A stretch of 64,000 nucleotides of DNA from Microcebus murinus (lineage: Eukaryota; Chordata; Mammalia; Primates; Cheirogaleidae). This document shows positions 36,561 to 47,984 of this stretch, piece by piece. The stretch covers positions 59,910,501-59,974,500 of the forward strand of contig NC_134111.1 of the NCBI RefSeq assembly GCF_040939455.1. The letters are read 5' to 3'. Numbering within the stretch: position 1 is the stretch's first letter; the number at the start of each line of letters is the position of its first letter. The notes under the pieces were generated by a model. The model was not told the DNA's origin. It worked only from the letters and a program-made list of their open reading frames with translations, and searched no databases. Position numbers and translations under genes: made by a program.

Positions 36561-37020
36561 TGTATTAGTTTCCTAGGACTGGGAATACAATGCACCACAA
36601 ACTGGGCAGGTTAAAAACAACATAAATTCGTTCTCTTATAGTTCAGGAGGCCAGAAGTCTGAAATCAAGGTGTCAGCAGAGTTGGTTCCTTCATGGGAGT
36701 CTCTGAAGGAGAATCTGTTCGATGCTTATTTCCTAGCTTTGGTGACTCCTAGCAATCCTGGTTTTCTCTGGCTTGGAGCTTCATCACTCTAATCTTGGCC
36801 TCCGTCTTCACACAGTCTTTCCTGTGTGTGTGTGTCCCCTCTTCTCATCTTATAAATACACCAGTCGCGACAGATTTAGGGCCCACCTCTAATCCAGTAT
36901 GCCCTCATCTTAACTTGATTGCAGACCTTAGTTCCAAGTAAGAGCAACTTTCACAAGTACCAGAAGAAGTAAGAACTTAAACTTATCTCTTTTGGGGGAC
37001 ACAAGACAAACCACTGCATG
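36561..37020 (-). mobile_element. Ancient MaLR-type LTR (MLT1-like), reverse orientation
   Basis: TGTATTAGTTTCCTAGGACT, ACCACAAACTGGGCAGGTTA, AGGAGGCCAGAAGTCTGAAA, GGGCCCACCTCTAATCCAGT and a closing GGGGGACACAAGACAAACCA are the reverse complement of the same LTR family found at 46086-46458 (plus) and 62726-63090 (minus). Confidence 0.65.
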
Positions 37021-39045
37021 TAAAAAGAAAAGTGGAGAATATACTAGAAAGACAGGATATAAGCAACGCACTTTTTAACTTTTTCTATTTGTTTCTGTTG
37101 TTTACTGAATTTCACCCTGTTTTATAGTGCCTGAGACATTAGCAAATCTGAGTGCTTCTTTTTAAAGAAAAATACTGAAGCTTTATTTTAGATTTAAGTG
37201 TCAGGATTTCGTGTTTGCTTTGCTATCATTTTGAATTATATAAAATGTATACTTTTGAGGACTGTAAAATTGTTATTTAATTCTTACTTGAAAAGAATAG
37301 TTGCTAAGAACAAAGTCAAAGCAATCCTGTTAATGAGCACAGTTACTCTAGCACGAGCATATCCTCATATTTTAGGACAAAAAAGTTTCATGGAATTTTC
37401 TGATGAGTTTTTCCTATCTTTCTATGAGCAGAGACTCTTGATCAAAGCAAATAAGATCCTGAATATTAAAAAAACTAGTCTGAAGAGTTAGGATTAGAAA
37501 ATTAGCCGACATTGTAAAAACAGCAGTAAAACCAGCAACTATCATCCAGCCAAAATGACAGTAGACCACATGAACTCCTTACACTTAGAACTGGAAAGTC
37601 AATGATGCAGTGGTTTCATTTTACTAGGTGTGTCAATTATGCTAGGTATTTCTCCTTATTTTCAATAGAAAAATGAATTACTCTACTGAATTAGAGATTG
37701 GTTCTTTTTCTATCAAGATTAAAATTATGGGATAATGTTAATCCTGCACTCCATTAAAAGATAGTATAGGCCACTGAAAGCAATGAACATGGAAGGAAAC
37801 AATGGTTGAGTTAGTATATAACTTAATTTAGTTTTTGTGTGTAACAAATGTTTACCAAAGAGAATCACATATTTCGTGAGCTTCTGCGGTCTCAGAAATT
37901 CATCTTTATTTTCTTTGAGCAGTTTAAATCTTTCTTATACCATTTAAAATCTTCAATTAATACATTTAATGCCATCCATGAATAATAATTTAATTAAGGA
38001 GGAAAATGAGCAGTTAATAAAGGTCAATGAAACAATTAACTATCCAATTTTGCTACTGGAGGAATCATATAATTCTTTGTTATAGAATATGTAGGAAATC
38101 ATAATAAAAATATTAATTATCATCAAACAGCTAAAGGAAGAATATACTTGGTCTCTGACATATCAAGAGTATATCTTGATAAGTGTGCTAATCAGAATAT
38201 ATTGACCAAAATGAAATATTAAGTTTAGAGAAAATCTTCAAAGATAAATAGTATTAGACTGTGAGAATTTAAGAATTTTAGAACTTAAGAATGAAATTCT
38301 CTTTGTTTATAGAGTAAAAACATTGTAACTTTCTGTTCCAAGCAACAAACTACATTAATGTAAAATATCTGCACTAGATATTTTACTAGGTGCGATAGCT
38401 TCTTCAGCTTCACTTTATTTTATCCCCATATATCCATAATTTACATGGAAAGTACTTTGAAAAACAATCTGCAAAGAATGAGCTTCTCAGATGACTGTCC
38501 TGTCTCCTTGTGAAAAATGTAATCATCCATAGCAGAAACACTTCTATCTACAAATCAGTCATTAGAGCTGGAAGGTCTTAAGCCAAGGGCAAGCATTTTT
38601 TAAAAAAATATCAACCTTCTAAGTTATCACTTTTGATTAATATGATATGTGCACATGGGAAAAATAATCTGTGGGCATATTTAGATAGACAGTGACCTAA
38701 ACCCGATTATGGCTTGTCTTTCCTACATAAAATCAGAGAGTGACTTAGAGGCATGCATTTGATGCATTTGCAAGCCTGGGTTATATCATAAGACATCTAA
38801 TGATGAGAATCTTCAGCAGAGAGTCAATTATTTCCAGTCTTTTAAACATGGCCGTATGTACCTCAACTTTTGTGCTGCTGTTGAATTTTTCAGGTTTCAG
38901 ACGACAGAAAGTTACCTTTACCTTAGAAGCCTCAAGGACCACCCGCCTCCCCTGTAAAGCTTAACTACTGTGAGAAATTGCAAAAACCAAATGAATCTTA
39001 GAAGTTCACTGGCAACACTAACTTAAAAAATATAGAGATGATATT
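37021..39045. other. Unassigned AT-rich sequence
   Basis: About 2 kb. The 97-codon frame 37198-37491 has no recognised domain. No repeat is confidently assigned. Confidence 0.35.
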
Positions 39046-39048
<3 letters not shown>

Positions 39049-39080
<32 letters not shown>

Positions 39081-39109
39081 AGAGAGAGGGAGAGAAGGGG
39101 AGGGAGGGA
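39049..39109. repeat. (GT)n followed by (GA)n-rich microsatellite
   Basis: GTGTGT units run from about 39049 to 39077, then GAGAGAGAGGGAGAGAAGGGG and GGGAGGGAGG purine sequence. A typical dinucleotide microsatellite junction. Confidence 0.9.
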
Positions 39110-40039
39110 GCATTTTTAAAAAATGTTGGGATACTACACAAAATCTTGACAAATGCATCAGTGTCCTACCTTCTCCTCCCAAGCGCTACAGTAGAATATT
39201 CTGCTAGGCCTTTTACCTTTTGCCTGGGGTCTGATTTTGCTATTATTTATTATTCTTTTTCTTGTTTCCCAAATCACTCTCCTGCATACTCTATTTATCT
39301 TGTTTTCTTGTTTTCATTTTGTCATTTACCAGTTGTCCCATGTTTAACATTTACTCTGTAGCCTCTTGAACGTGTCAGAGTAAAACACTAAATAAATCTG
39401 GCAAACAGCCCTTTGGTACATGCAAAAAATAATAATGAAAGTATTCTGGATTATAATTGCCTCTCTAAAAGTTGAACTTTCTAAATTCAGGGCATATAAA
39501 ATATTCCACAAACACGTAATTGTTATTCATGTGATGATATATTCCTTGCACTTTGTATTTAAGAAGAGAATTATTGCCAGTGATTTCATTTGTTATAGAC
39601 AATATTCTTTTGTTTATGACTTTATAAAACAAGACTAGAGTGCTCTTCTTATTTGCTAGAATTATTATTTTGTAAGCAAAACTCAAATCATGACCTCATG
39701 TCATGCTTTATATTGGCTTCTTGGACAATAAATTAAAAAATGAGATAGAGAACAAATGTCAGAGCACTCATTCAAAAGAAAATCTTTCTGTGATTTGTTT
39801 TTACCCGTAGAAAACCTGAAATCTCTCAGTTTCTTTGTTATCCTATATCTATACTACACATTACATCTGGCCAATTTTGAATCCTCATGGCTACCAAAAT
39901 TAGGTTTGCAATGCTTACCCTTCTCTGGACCAGATTCATATCTTCATGTATTTAATTGCCTGCCTGACATCTCTGACATGACATTTAGGAAGATATCAAA
40001 CTGAGCAGGGCAAAACCACTTTCTTCTTTAAGCCAATAT
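39110..40039. other. Unassigned
   Basis: No gene. Frames on both strands (39038-39361, 39420-39686, 39756-40004) lack recognisable features. Confidence 0.35.
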
Positions 40040-40655
40040 TCAAAGAGTTAATATAGAGTCTCCTGACCCCATCCCCCCACATCCATTCTATCAATAAGAT
40101 CTGCCTATTTGACCTCCAGAGTATATCTGAGATCAATTTTATTCTCTCCATCTGTGTTATTATCCACCCTAACCCAAACTACTACTGCCTCCTGCCTAAA
40201 CTGCTGTAATATCCTTCTCACTGGTTTCTCTTCCCCTTACTATTCACTTCTTACAACAGCCAGATTGTTTTTTTTTAAATACACATTACCTTATCCTTTC
40301 TTTTTTTCAGATCTTCCAGAAGCTTCTCATTGTTACTAGAATAAAACCTAATTTCTTACCCTGACTTACATATTCCAGAAATTGTCTATTTCACTGACTA
40401 CACACATCACTTTAACCCTTCTCACTAGCTTTTAAATTACATGGCTTTTCTGTTTCTTTTTTACATGCCAATCCTGTTTTTCCTTAGGGTCTTTGCACTA
40501 GCTAAACAGTTCTTCAATTGTAGTGATTATCTTTCTAATCTCTCTGTAGCACTGACTCTGTCTTGTCATTCAAACTTTAGCTTAAATGTCACCTCCTCCA
40601 AGAAGCCCTCCTTGAAAACCTGGCTTGAAATAGCCACTTAGTCACAAATTGTATT
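40040..40655 (+). mobile_element. L2 LINE, ~600 bp of the 3' region
   Basis: Keeps the L2 consensus order: GACCTCCAGAGTATATCTGA, CTACTACTGCCTCCTGCCTA, CTGCTGTAATATCCTTCTCA, ACAGCCAGATTGTTTTTTTT, AGGGTCTTTGCACTAGCTAA, and AATGTCACCTCCTCCAAGAA. Short open frames in this block are derived from it and are not genes. Confidence 0.7.
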
Positions 40656-41100
40656 AGTCCCCACAACAATGCTATGTAGCAATCCACCCCAAATTTCAAT
40701 GGCTCACAACAAAAATAAATTTTAAATTTTTATCCCAGGTCTATGGGGTAACTGGGGCAGCTCTACTGCAGCCTGCATGTTGGCTGGGCTTGGCTGCAGG
40801 ATGCTGGCAGATTCAAGGATGAACATGTCATACTCCACATGTTATACTCTATAGCTCAATGGCTACCTGGGGCATGTTTTCTCAGGGAGGTCACAGGAGT
40901 TGAAGAGGCTAAACCAAACTGTAAAAACACATTTAAGATCTCTTTTCCTGTCATTTCTGCTAACATTCCATTGGCCAAAACAAGTCACATGACAAGGTAC
41001 AACAGCAATAGGGCAGGAGATTCATCTCATCCAGATTCATACAGTCAGTAAGAATGACAAAAATATTCCCAGAAACAGTCAGAAGGCTTCTCCTCACATC
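40656..41100 (-). mobile_element. Ancient LTR-like repeat, class uncertain
   Basis: TTGTATTAGTCCCCACAACA, CAATCCACCCCAAATTTCAA, TGGCTCACAACAAAAATAAA and CCATTGGCCAAAACAAGTCA resemble a widespread old mammalian LTR-like repeat in reverse orientation. The family is not named. Confidence 0.45.
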
Positions 41101-42655
41101 TCATTGGCAAGGATGGTGTCCTACACGGTACTCATAGCTAAACAGATCACTGGCAAAAGGCTGTTGGTAGATCAACTATAAGTTAATATCAGCAAATAAG
41201 TAAATTAGTAGCAGAGCCTTAATGAATAGTAGCTGTAGTGAGTAGAATATAAGTATGCTTAAGTTGATGGGATTGAAATATATATGTTATAGGCATATTT
41301 TAGAATAAAATTCAAACATATATTTCATTCCATAATAAGAGTTAACCACTCTTACCTAATTATTTTATGATATTTCTGAAGTCCTAAGTTACTAGCTGGA
41401 AAGCTGAATTGAGCCAATCCTGTATGACTATTATAGTCCAGATTCTGGTTCACAGAACAGATGAACAGGTAAAAAAAACTCTTCTCAGAAAGAATTTTTA
41501 ACAGAGATTATGTCTGTCTGGATATGATCACATTATATTTTGTTAAAGGATGTTGATCTCCTTTTCTTTTCTTTTCTCTTCTCTTCTTTTCTTTTTTTTC
41601 ACTAAAGCCATCCGAAGAGAAAACCTAAATAATAGAACTTATTTTCTAATACTGAATGCCTGCTGACTAGAATGGGGCAGATTGCTTTTCTCCAAATTCC
41701 ACATGTTGGTAGAGTTGATTCTCAGGTAGAGTTTATAACCTTACCCACTTCATAGATGACCAGCCAAAGCTATACATTTTTGGCCTATAGTCCTAGTTCC
41801 CCAAGTGAAACTTCTATTTTAGGCTTCAGAGACTAAATAGTATGTAGTATTCCTACACTCTGTGATCTATCTGGTAAGATCTTGCATTATAGCAGCTGTC
41901 TATGGTCATAATGACTTTATGACATATTTATTTGTTTGGTAATCAAAGATAACAAGATCACCAATTCAATCTTACCAGATTAACAAATGATTGCAGAGCT
42001 TTTCACATGTAAAAATCCTCATAATAGTCATTCATTCTTTCAAGAGTTAATGAGCACTTAGAATGATTCACTTTTCATTGATTCATTTACTGGATATAAG
42101 TAAAAAGCTCACTCAGGTCAAATAGAGATAATCTCTGGAAATATGAGGTTAAAGTACTAATTAGTGGAATGAGTATTTAGCAGTGTCCTTAAAGGAAGAA
42201 ATTTACTTGCTAAGCCTCAGGGTTCCTGAAGGATGTGCTTAGAAAGAATTTCAAATACATCCTTTCTCAAAGGGGATACATTCAAACCTGGGAAATTATT
42301 GTGTTTTTTTGGGGGGTAGCTGAGGTCTGAAATTTTAAAATCAGGCCAATTTGCAGAGATGCTGTAGATAGATTTAATGATTTTATTTCAGAGAGAAAAT
42401 TTTCCTGTGGTCACAGTTTCCATCATAGTTAATCAGCATGCCTTGTGCCATTTTCTAATGTGTAAATATGATTTTGCACTAGTGCACAAGGCATAAAACA
42501 TCATTAATAGGCATACATGGTGCCAGTGGATGGCAGGCCTTAAACGTAGAGCCCATTACTTAAAGACAGGGGTGTCAAGCTTTACAAATTCTACCACTGG
42601 CATCAATTTTTAAAGAATTCCAGACCATGCAATCAGTATTACCCATTAAAGCTAG
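41101..42655. other. Unassigned AT-rich sequence
   Basis: No gene seen. A CTTTT/TTTCT-rich patch at 41560-41600 is low complexity. Confidence 0.35.
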
Positions 42656-42657
42656 TT

Positions 42658-42830
42658 TACCCATTGAAAATGTAATCCCTTGAAAGCAAAACTCGGTTCT
42701 AGTCTCGCTTCTGCAATATGTTATCTGGGTGACCTTGGTGAACTTTGTTCTCCACATCAGTCAAATAGGGATGTTGCACCATAGATTTATTAAGATTATA
42801 AAATGAAATAAAAGTGTTACATTTCCTTGA
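42658..42830 (+). mobile_element. MIR SINE fragment
   Basis: GTTCTAGTCTCGCTTCTGCA, GGGTGACCTTGGTGAACTTT, CAGTCAAATAGGGATGTTGC and ATTATAAAATGAAATAAAAG follow the MIR core order. Confidence 0.65.
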
Positions 42831-43570
42831 AAACTCAATTGTGACATACAAATTTAACTTTTTAAAGTTTGTGGTTATTGTGATAGATATGATCTAAGAG
42901 TTTCAACAGCGATATTCAAATCTGGAATGCTTTTCACGTGTTTTTCTATCTTGGAGCCCTCGCTTCCCATTTAGTCACTTTCAGTTTAAAGCAGTTTCAT
43001 TTCAGTCAATTTGAGATATTATACATGAGTGTCCATTTCAGAGCCCCTTTCCAAGGATTCAGGCAGAGCTCCCACACAGCTGCAAAGTCCGACTGACAAA
43101 AAAAGGCTGGTGTTGACTCGTCCCCCCATCCCCCGCCCGCCCCCCACAGCTGCAGAAGCTGCAGGTGTGTGTGTGCAGTAATGTCTGTGTCCATGAATGA
43201 CCATGTTTGGTGGTGGCAATTGCGATCCCCTTCTCTGTGGTCATTATCGTTTCTCTGCCTAACACCAGCTGTCCATTGGCTCCCTCTGTGGCCCTGGCAT
43301 GGAAATGCTGGCTCTCTCATACATCGTATTTGTTGGTTCTTCTGGGGAACCTGCACTGGCTTCCCCTTCACTAGTTCTCCAGTTTGGGTGATTCTTTCCA
43401 GCTGGCGCAGCTATTTATCCTCTTGGAGGGAAGACTTGTAACTGGGGTCCCTCTACTTCAGTGGGCAGCCTAACTTATGGGATATTGACAGACAGGCTTA
43501 AGCCCCACTTGCCTTGGGTGTTTTTTGACCCAGGAGTGCTTAAGCATCCATGTAGACTAAGCGGTGGAAT
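42831..43570. other. GC-richer unassigned stretch
   Basis: Includes a locally C-rich segment (43118-43150) and overlapping frames of 66-121 codons on both strands around 43006-43441. None shows a recognisable domain. An old LTR or a unique regulatory segment are both possible; I cannot decide. Confidence 0.35.
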
Positions 43571-43634
43571 TGTATACTAACCACACTTGTACACTGCCCT
43601 GGTGTATACTAACCACACTTGTACACTGCCCTGG
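43571..43634. repeat. Perfect 32-bp tandem duplication
   Basis: The 32-bp unit starting TGTATACTAACCACACTTGT occurs at 43571-43602 and again, identical, at 43603-43634. Identity implies a recent local slippage or duplication. Confidence 0.97.
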
Positions 43635-44059
43635 ACATACTCCCTTCCAACTTTACAGCTAGAATTTTCCCCATCTTCTGACAGAACAAGGTCTATCTGC
43701 AGGTGGGTGGTTCCGCAGTTAGGATTAGAGGACAAGACAAATCAATTCCCAAGGGAATGGAGGTGGATGTGGGCAAGTGATTGCTGATAACTCACAAATA
43801 TAGCTCTTTATGCAGATGGCAGAGTTGGGAGAAGGGGTAGTGTTTTGCTATAATGTTCTTTTGGAATGTTACTACTCTGAAAACTTTATGGTGGAGGAAT
43901 TTATCCTGCTTTTTTCTTTGTGTTTGGAAGAATTTTCTTATGCACTTACTTTTGTTTTCAGCTCTGAATTATTTCCAGTGGAGGGAACTCTGGGAGGAGC
44001 AGAAATGTCCTTTGCATCTGCAAGTTATACTTTTATGAATACTTAAGTTGTCTTATGCC
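43635..44059. other. Unassigned
   Basis: No gene or confident repeat. Two overlapping frames near 43810-44046 have no family resemblance. Confidence 0.35.
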
Positions 44060-44230
44060 CCATAACATTTGGTCTATGCCTATGTCAATGTACTGGTCAC
44101 ATCAGACTATCAGTCACCCGTCTCATCTGTTTGGTTGGGAAGTTTTGAGAACAGAGGCTGGCACATAGTAGGTGCACAGTAATGTTTGTTGCATGAGCAA
44201 ATAAAATAGATAAATGGATGAATGAAAGGC
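44060..44230 (+). mobile_element. L2 LINE 3' end
   Basis: GAACAGAGGCTGGCACATAG, TAGGTGCACAGTAATGTTTG and TTGCATGAGCAAATAAAATA are the L2 3' terminus. Confidence 0.65.
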
Positions 44231-45369
44231 ACTTGAAATTGCAAGCGTAGTACCTTCTGTTTACTTACTAAGTGCTCTTGAGCAACTTTCTAGATAGCAA
44301 ATAGTATGCTATCCCTGGTAGAAATTGGCTACCAATTACTTTTTCATCACTGAAGGTTTTATAAGTTCATATCAACCTACAGTATATTGTAATATACTGA
44401 GGACAAGGAGACTGAGTATCCAGGAGTTATCTTTTTTTGTAGAAAAGTTTTACCTCATTTCTCCCTAGAAGCCAACAGCAGGATGAGCTTAGCATAAAGT
44501 AAGTGATGAATTCTTCCCTCCCAACCTTCTGATATGCCTAAATTGCTGTGACTTTTTGTCTTAAATGGTGAAATCTAGAGGTAGTTTCCAGGTGCTAAGA
44601 TCATCTCATGTTTGAGGGTAGAATATTTAAAAATCCCCTCCCTCAGGCTGTGGCAGAGCTGTTTCCTATTAAATAATTTCAGCCATGACCTTTTAGTAAA
44701 TTTCATTTTTATAATTTCATCCTTTGAAGAAATAACTTATTTTGCCCATTTTCCTCTTAATTTTGTGGATGGTTGTCTTTTCTTTTTGGATTTTAAAACT
44801 AACATTAACTTTTTTTGTTTTTTAAATTTGAGCCTTAAGAGAACCCACAGAAAGTTGCTCAAACATCCTTGACATTTCACGGCAATGGAGTGTAAACTTT
44901 TTTTGCAGAATTCACAGCATGTCCTCACCTTACTAGCTCAGCTGTTCAGTTCATGTCAATAAATTCATTGGCTCTGTGTGCTGTTCAGCAGATGCAAATG
45001 TGTAGTTATGTGCATGGTTTACAATGAAGTCAGAATTGAGAAATTCCTGAATCCATATCCATGTTCTCTATTATGTAAATTTTTTCTGTTTTGTTTCCCT
45101 TATTTGTTAGCTTTGCTCTTGGTACATCATAACATATTAGTTTTTTTTTTTCTAATCTTTGCTTTTAAATCTTGATTTTTTTTTCATTCCACAAACAACT
45201 CTTGTGGATCAGGTAGAAAACAGAGTGTCTGTACTAAAGGGATTACGACTTAGAAAGAGGCTGACTGATACTCTTAATTCTTTATGAGCAGCACAGAGAA
45301 AGAGGAGTACCACTCCTCTTTCTCCACTCCAGGCCAGTAGGGCATGTATCCATGATGGATGAATGGGAG
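44231..45369. other. Unassigned
   Basis: No gene or confident repeat. Frames at 44612-45175 are hydrophobic, AT-driven translations. Confidence 0.35.
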
Positions 45370-45587
45370 AAATCTAAAGACATTGTCCCCAAGATTCCTG
45401 GGACTTGGTTACTTAATCAAACACTAATATAGGTACTCCTGTGAAGGAACCTTGTAGCTAGAATTAAGGTTACTAATCAGTTGACCTTAAAATAGTGAGA
45501 TTATCCCAGATTATCCCAGAGGGTTCAATGCAATCACATGAGCCCTTAACACTAGAAGAGGAAGGCAGAAAAGTCAATTTAAGGGAA

Positions 45588-45945
45588 GAAGGAAGGGATG
45601 AATAGGTGGAACACAAAGAATTTTTAGGGTGGTGAAAATAGTCTATGATACTATAATGGTGGATATGTGTCATTTGTCCAAATGTTTGTACAATATTTGT
45701 CCAAACCCATAGAATGTACAACATCAAGAGAGAACCCTAATATAAATTATGGACTTTGGGGATAATGATCAGTGTCAGTGTAGGTTCATCAGTGTAACAA
45801 ATGCACCACTCTGGTAAAAGATGTTGGCAATGGAAGAGGCTATGCATATGTAAGGGCAGAGTATGTATGGGAAATCTCTGTACCTTCCTCGAGATTTTGC
45901 TGTGAACCTATAACTGTTCTAAAAAAACAAGAATAAGGGGATAAG
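45588..45945 (+). mobile_element. Old L1 3' end (L1MC-like)
   Basis: ATAATGGTGGATATGTGTCA, ATTTGTCCAAACCCATAGAA, TATGGACTTTGGGGATAATG, GGGAAATCTCTGTACCTTCC and TGTTCTAAAAAAACAAGAAT are the ordered 3'UTR of an old L1. The 84-codon minus frame here is incidental. Confidence 0.75.
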
Positions 45946-46085
45946 GGGGGTGGTAAGAGAAGTCAGTTGGAGAGATGCCGTGGAAGAGAAAGCAGGATAG
46001 ATGAGGCAGGTGAGGTCAATGAGATTTGAAGCTGAGAAGGACTTTATCTACTCTTGCTGGCTTACATGGGAATCATGAGCCAGGT

Positions 46086-46458
46086 GTGTACCCCTACATA
46101 TATATGTTGAAGCCCCAACCTCCAATGTGACTGTATTAAGAGATGGGACCTTTAAGGAGGTAATTAAGGTTAAATGAAGTCATAAGGGTGGGGCCCTACT
46201 CTGATAAGACTGTTGTCCTGTGAAGAAGAAGAGACACCTTATCTCTCCCTCTGAGCATGCATGGAGAAGAGGCCATGTGAAGACACAAAGAGAAGGTGGC
46301 TGTCTACAAGCCAGGAATTGAGCTCTCATCAGAAATCAACCCTGACAGCACCTTACTCTTGGACTTAAGGCCTTCAGAACTATGAAAAAATAAATGTCTC
46401 TTGTTGAAGTCACATGGTCTGTAGTACTCCTTTATGGCAGTTGAGGCAGACTAATACA
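46086..46458 (+). mobile_element. MaLR-type LTR (MLT1-like), inner
   Basis: GAAGCCCCAACCTCCAATGT, GAGGTAATTAAGGTTAAATG, AGGGTGGGGCCCTACTCTGA, GAGGCCATGTGAAGACACAA, GACTTAAGGCCTTCAGAACT, and an end AGGCAGACTAATACAG. It is nested inside the older LTR and is the same family, in the opposite orientation, as 36561-37020. Confidence 0.7.
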
Positions 46459-46608
46459 GGGCATGTGGGAGGCCTCTAGAAGCTAAGGATGACCCCCTGC
46501 TGACTTCCAGAAAGGAAATGGAGATTGTATGGAGCAAACTTCTGCCAATAACCAGAATATGCTTGTAAGTGGATTTATGCCCAGAGACTCCAGAAAAGAT
46601 CTCTGTCC

Positions 46609-46897
46609 TTGAAACAGGGTCTTGCTCTGTTGCCCAGGCTGGAGTGCTATAGCATGATCACAGTACCCTACAACCTTGAATTCCTGGGCTAAAGTGATCC
46701 TCCCATCTCAGCCTCCTGAGTAGCTGGACTACAGGCACATGCCACTATGTTGAGCTAATTTTATTTTTTAAATTCTTTGGTAGAGATGGCATCTCCCTAT
46801 GTTGACCAGGCTAGTCTTGAACTCCTGGCCTCAAGTGATCTTCCTGCATTGGCCTCCCACAGTGCTGGGATTACAGGTTTAAGCCACCTGCCTGGCC
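46609..46897 (-). mobile_element. AluJ-like SINE
   Basis: Reverse-oriented dimeric Alu (GTCTTGCTCTGTTGCCCAGG, CCTGAGTAGCTGGACTACAG, GTGCTGGGATTACAGGTTTA, CACCTGCCTGGCC) without the lemur linker and with many substitutions. It is one of the three insertions in the 45.4-47.0 kb stack. Confidence 0.92.
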
Positions 46898-47045
46898 AGC
46901 CTTGTGAGATTCTAAGCAGATAACCAGTTAAGCCACACAGTATCCTGACATCTGATCCACAGACACTATGATATAATAAATAGACGTTGCTTTAAGACCC
47001 TAAGTTTGCAATAATTTGTTTTGGCAGTGGTAGAAAACTAATATA

Positions 47046-47984
47046 GAAAAGATTATATTTATTCTGTAAAAACCGTGTGGACAGATCATTCTGCCAAAAT
47101 ATGTATGTTATTCTACACACATAAATTGGCTTACATTTTTTTCAGGTCTTAAGAGGCAAAACAAAGACCTAGTAAACTATTTTCCATAGTGTGTTCCATG
47201 GAGAAAAGATGCATAGTGTATCTCTCTTCTTGAGGATTTACAATGTACATTTTCATATAAAGGCTCTTCTACATCCTGCAGGAAAAAATATCTGTTGATT
47301 CTTCTAACTCAATAGTTTTTTTCCCCCCAACTTTATTTGACTACAAAATCCTTTTAAAATATAATGCTTATAAACCTACCACCTAAAACCTGTTAAAAGC
47401 CCATAGAAGTTGTGGTTCATCACTGATATTGGGACTTCTTCATGCTAGACATGTAGAGAATAGTTCTAAGTCTCATTTCCCTGTACTCAAGTCCTGTAAT
47501 GTCTATTTTAAGAGATAATATTTTCTAGTGAATTTAATAAAATATAACTCTCTTCTCCTTTCCTCAATCCTCAATATCTAGATGTTACAAACACCTACAG
47601 GCCAGGAAGGTAATGTAATGTACAGGAGTGAAGTGGGCTGCTTGTAAGTGAATAGTAAGCCATGTGTCTCATGTGCACATTATAGTTTTTCTAGAATAGA
47701 TATCTCTAGATGTGGTAGTGTTTGAAGATCTTGAACTTTATTAGGTGTGGCCAAATGGTTTTCCAAACTACTTCTAGGAGTTTTCACTCTCAGCACTACA
47801 TAAGACTTCCATACATTTCTTTCCTTTAAATTAAAAAAACAATTGACATGAAGCAAATATGACAAAGCACATAAAATCAGCAGGTAGATAAATACATGTA
47901 TGTCTATTTTGTTGTTTTATGTGCTTTTTTGTAGGTTTGAAATATTTTAATTACAAAAAATTTTAAAAAGGTAAGAAAAGGCAT
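47046..47984. other. Unassigned, possible old L1 tail at right edge
   Basis: No gene. GTAGGTTTGAAATATTTTAA near 47930 resembles an old L1 3' terminus but is too short to be sure. Confidence 0.35.

Larger units (their letters stand above)
45370..47045 (+). mobile_element. Outer MaLR-type LTR split by three later insertions
   Basis: Four separated pieces of one old LTR (same family as 773-1390): 45370-45587 (GAGATTATCCCAGATTATCC), 45946-46085 (TTGCTGGC…CATGAGCCAG), 46459-46608 (GAGGCCTCTAGAAGCTAAGG), and 46898-47045 (CAATAATTTGTTTTGGCAGT, GAAAACTAATATAG). They read in the correct order once the L1 end (45588-45945), the second LTR (46086-46458) and the AluJ (46609-46897) are removed. Confidence 0.6.
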
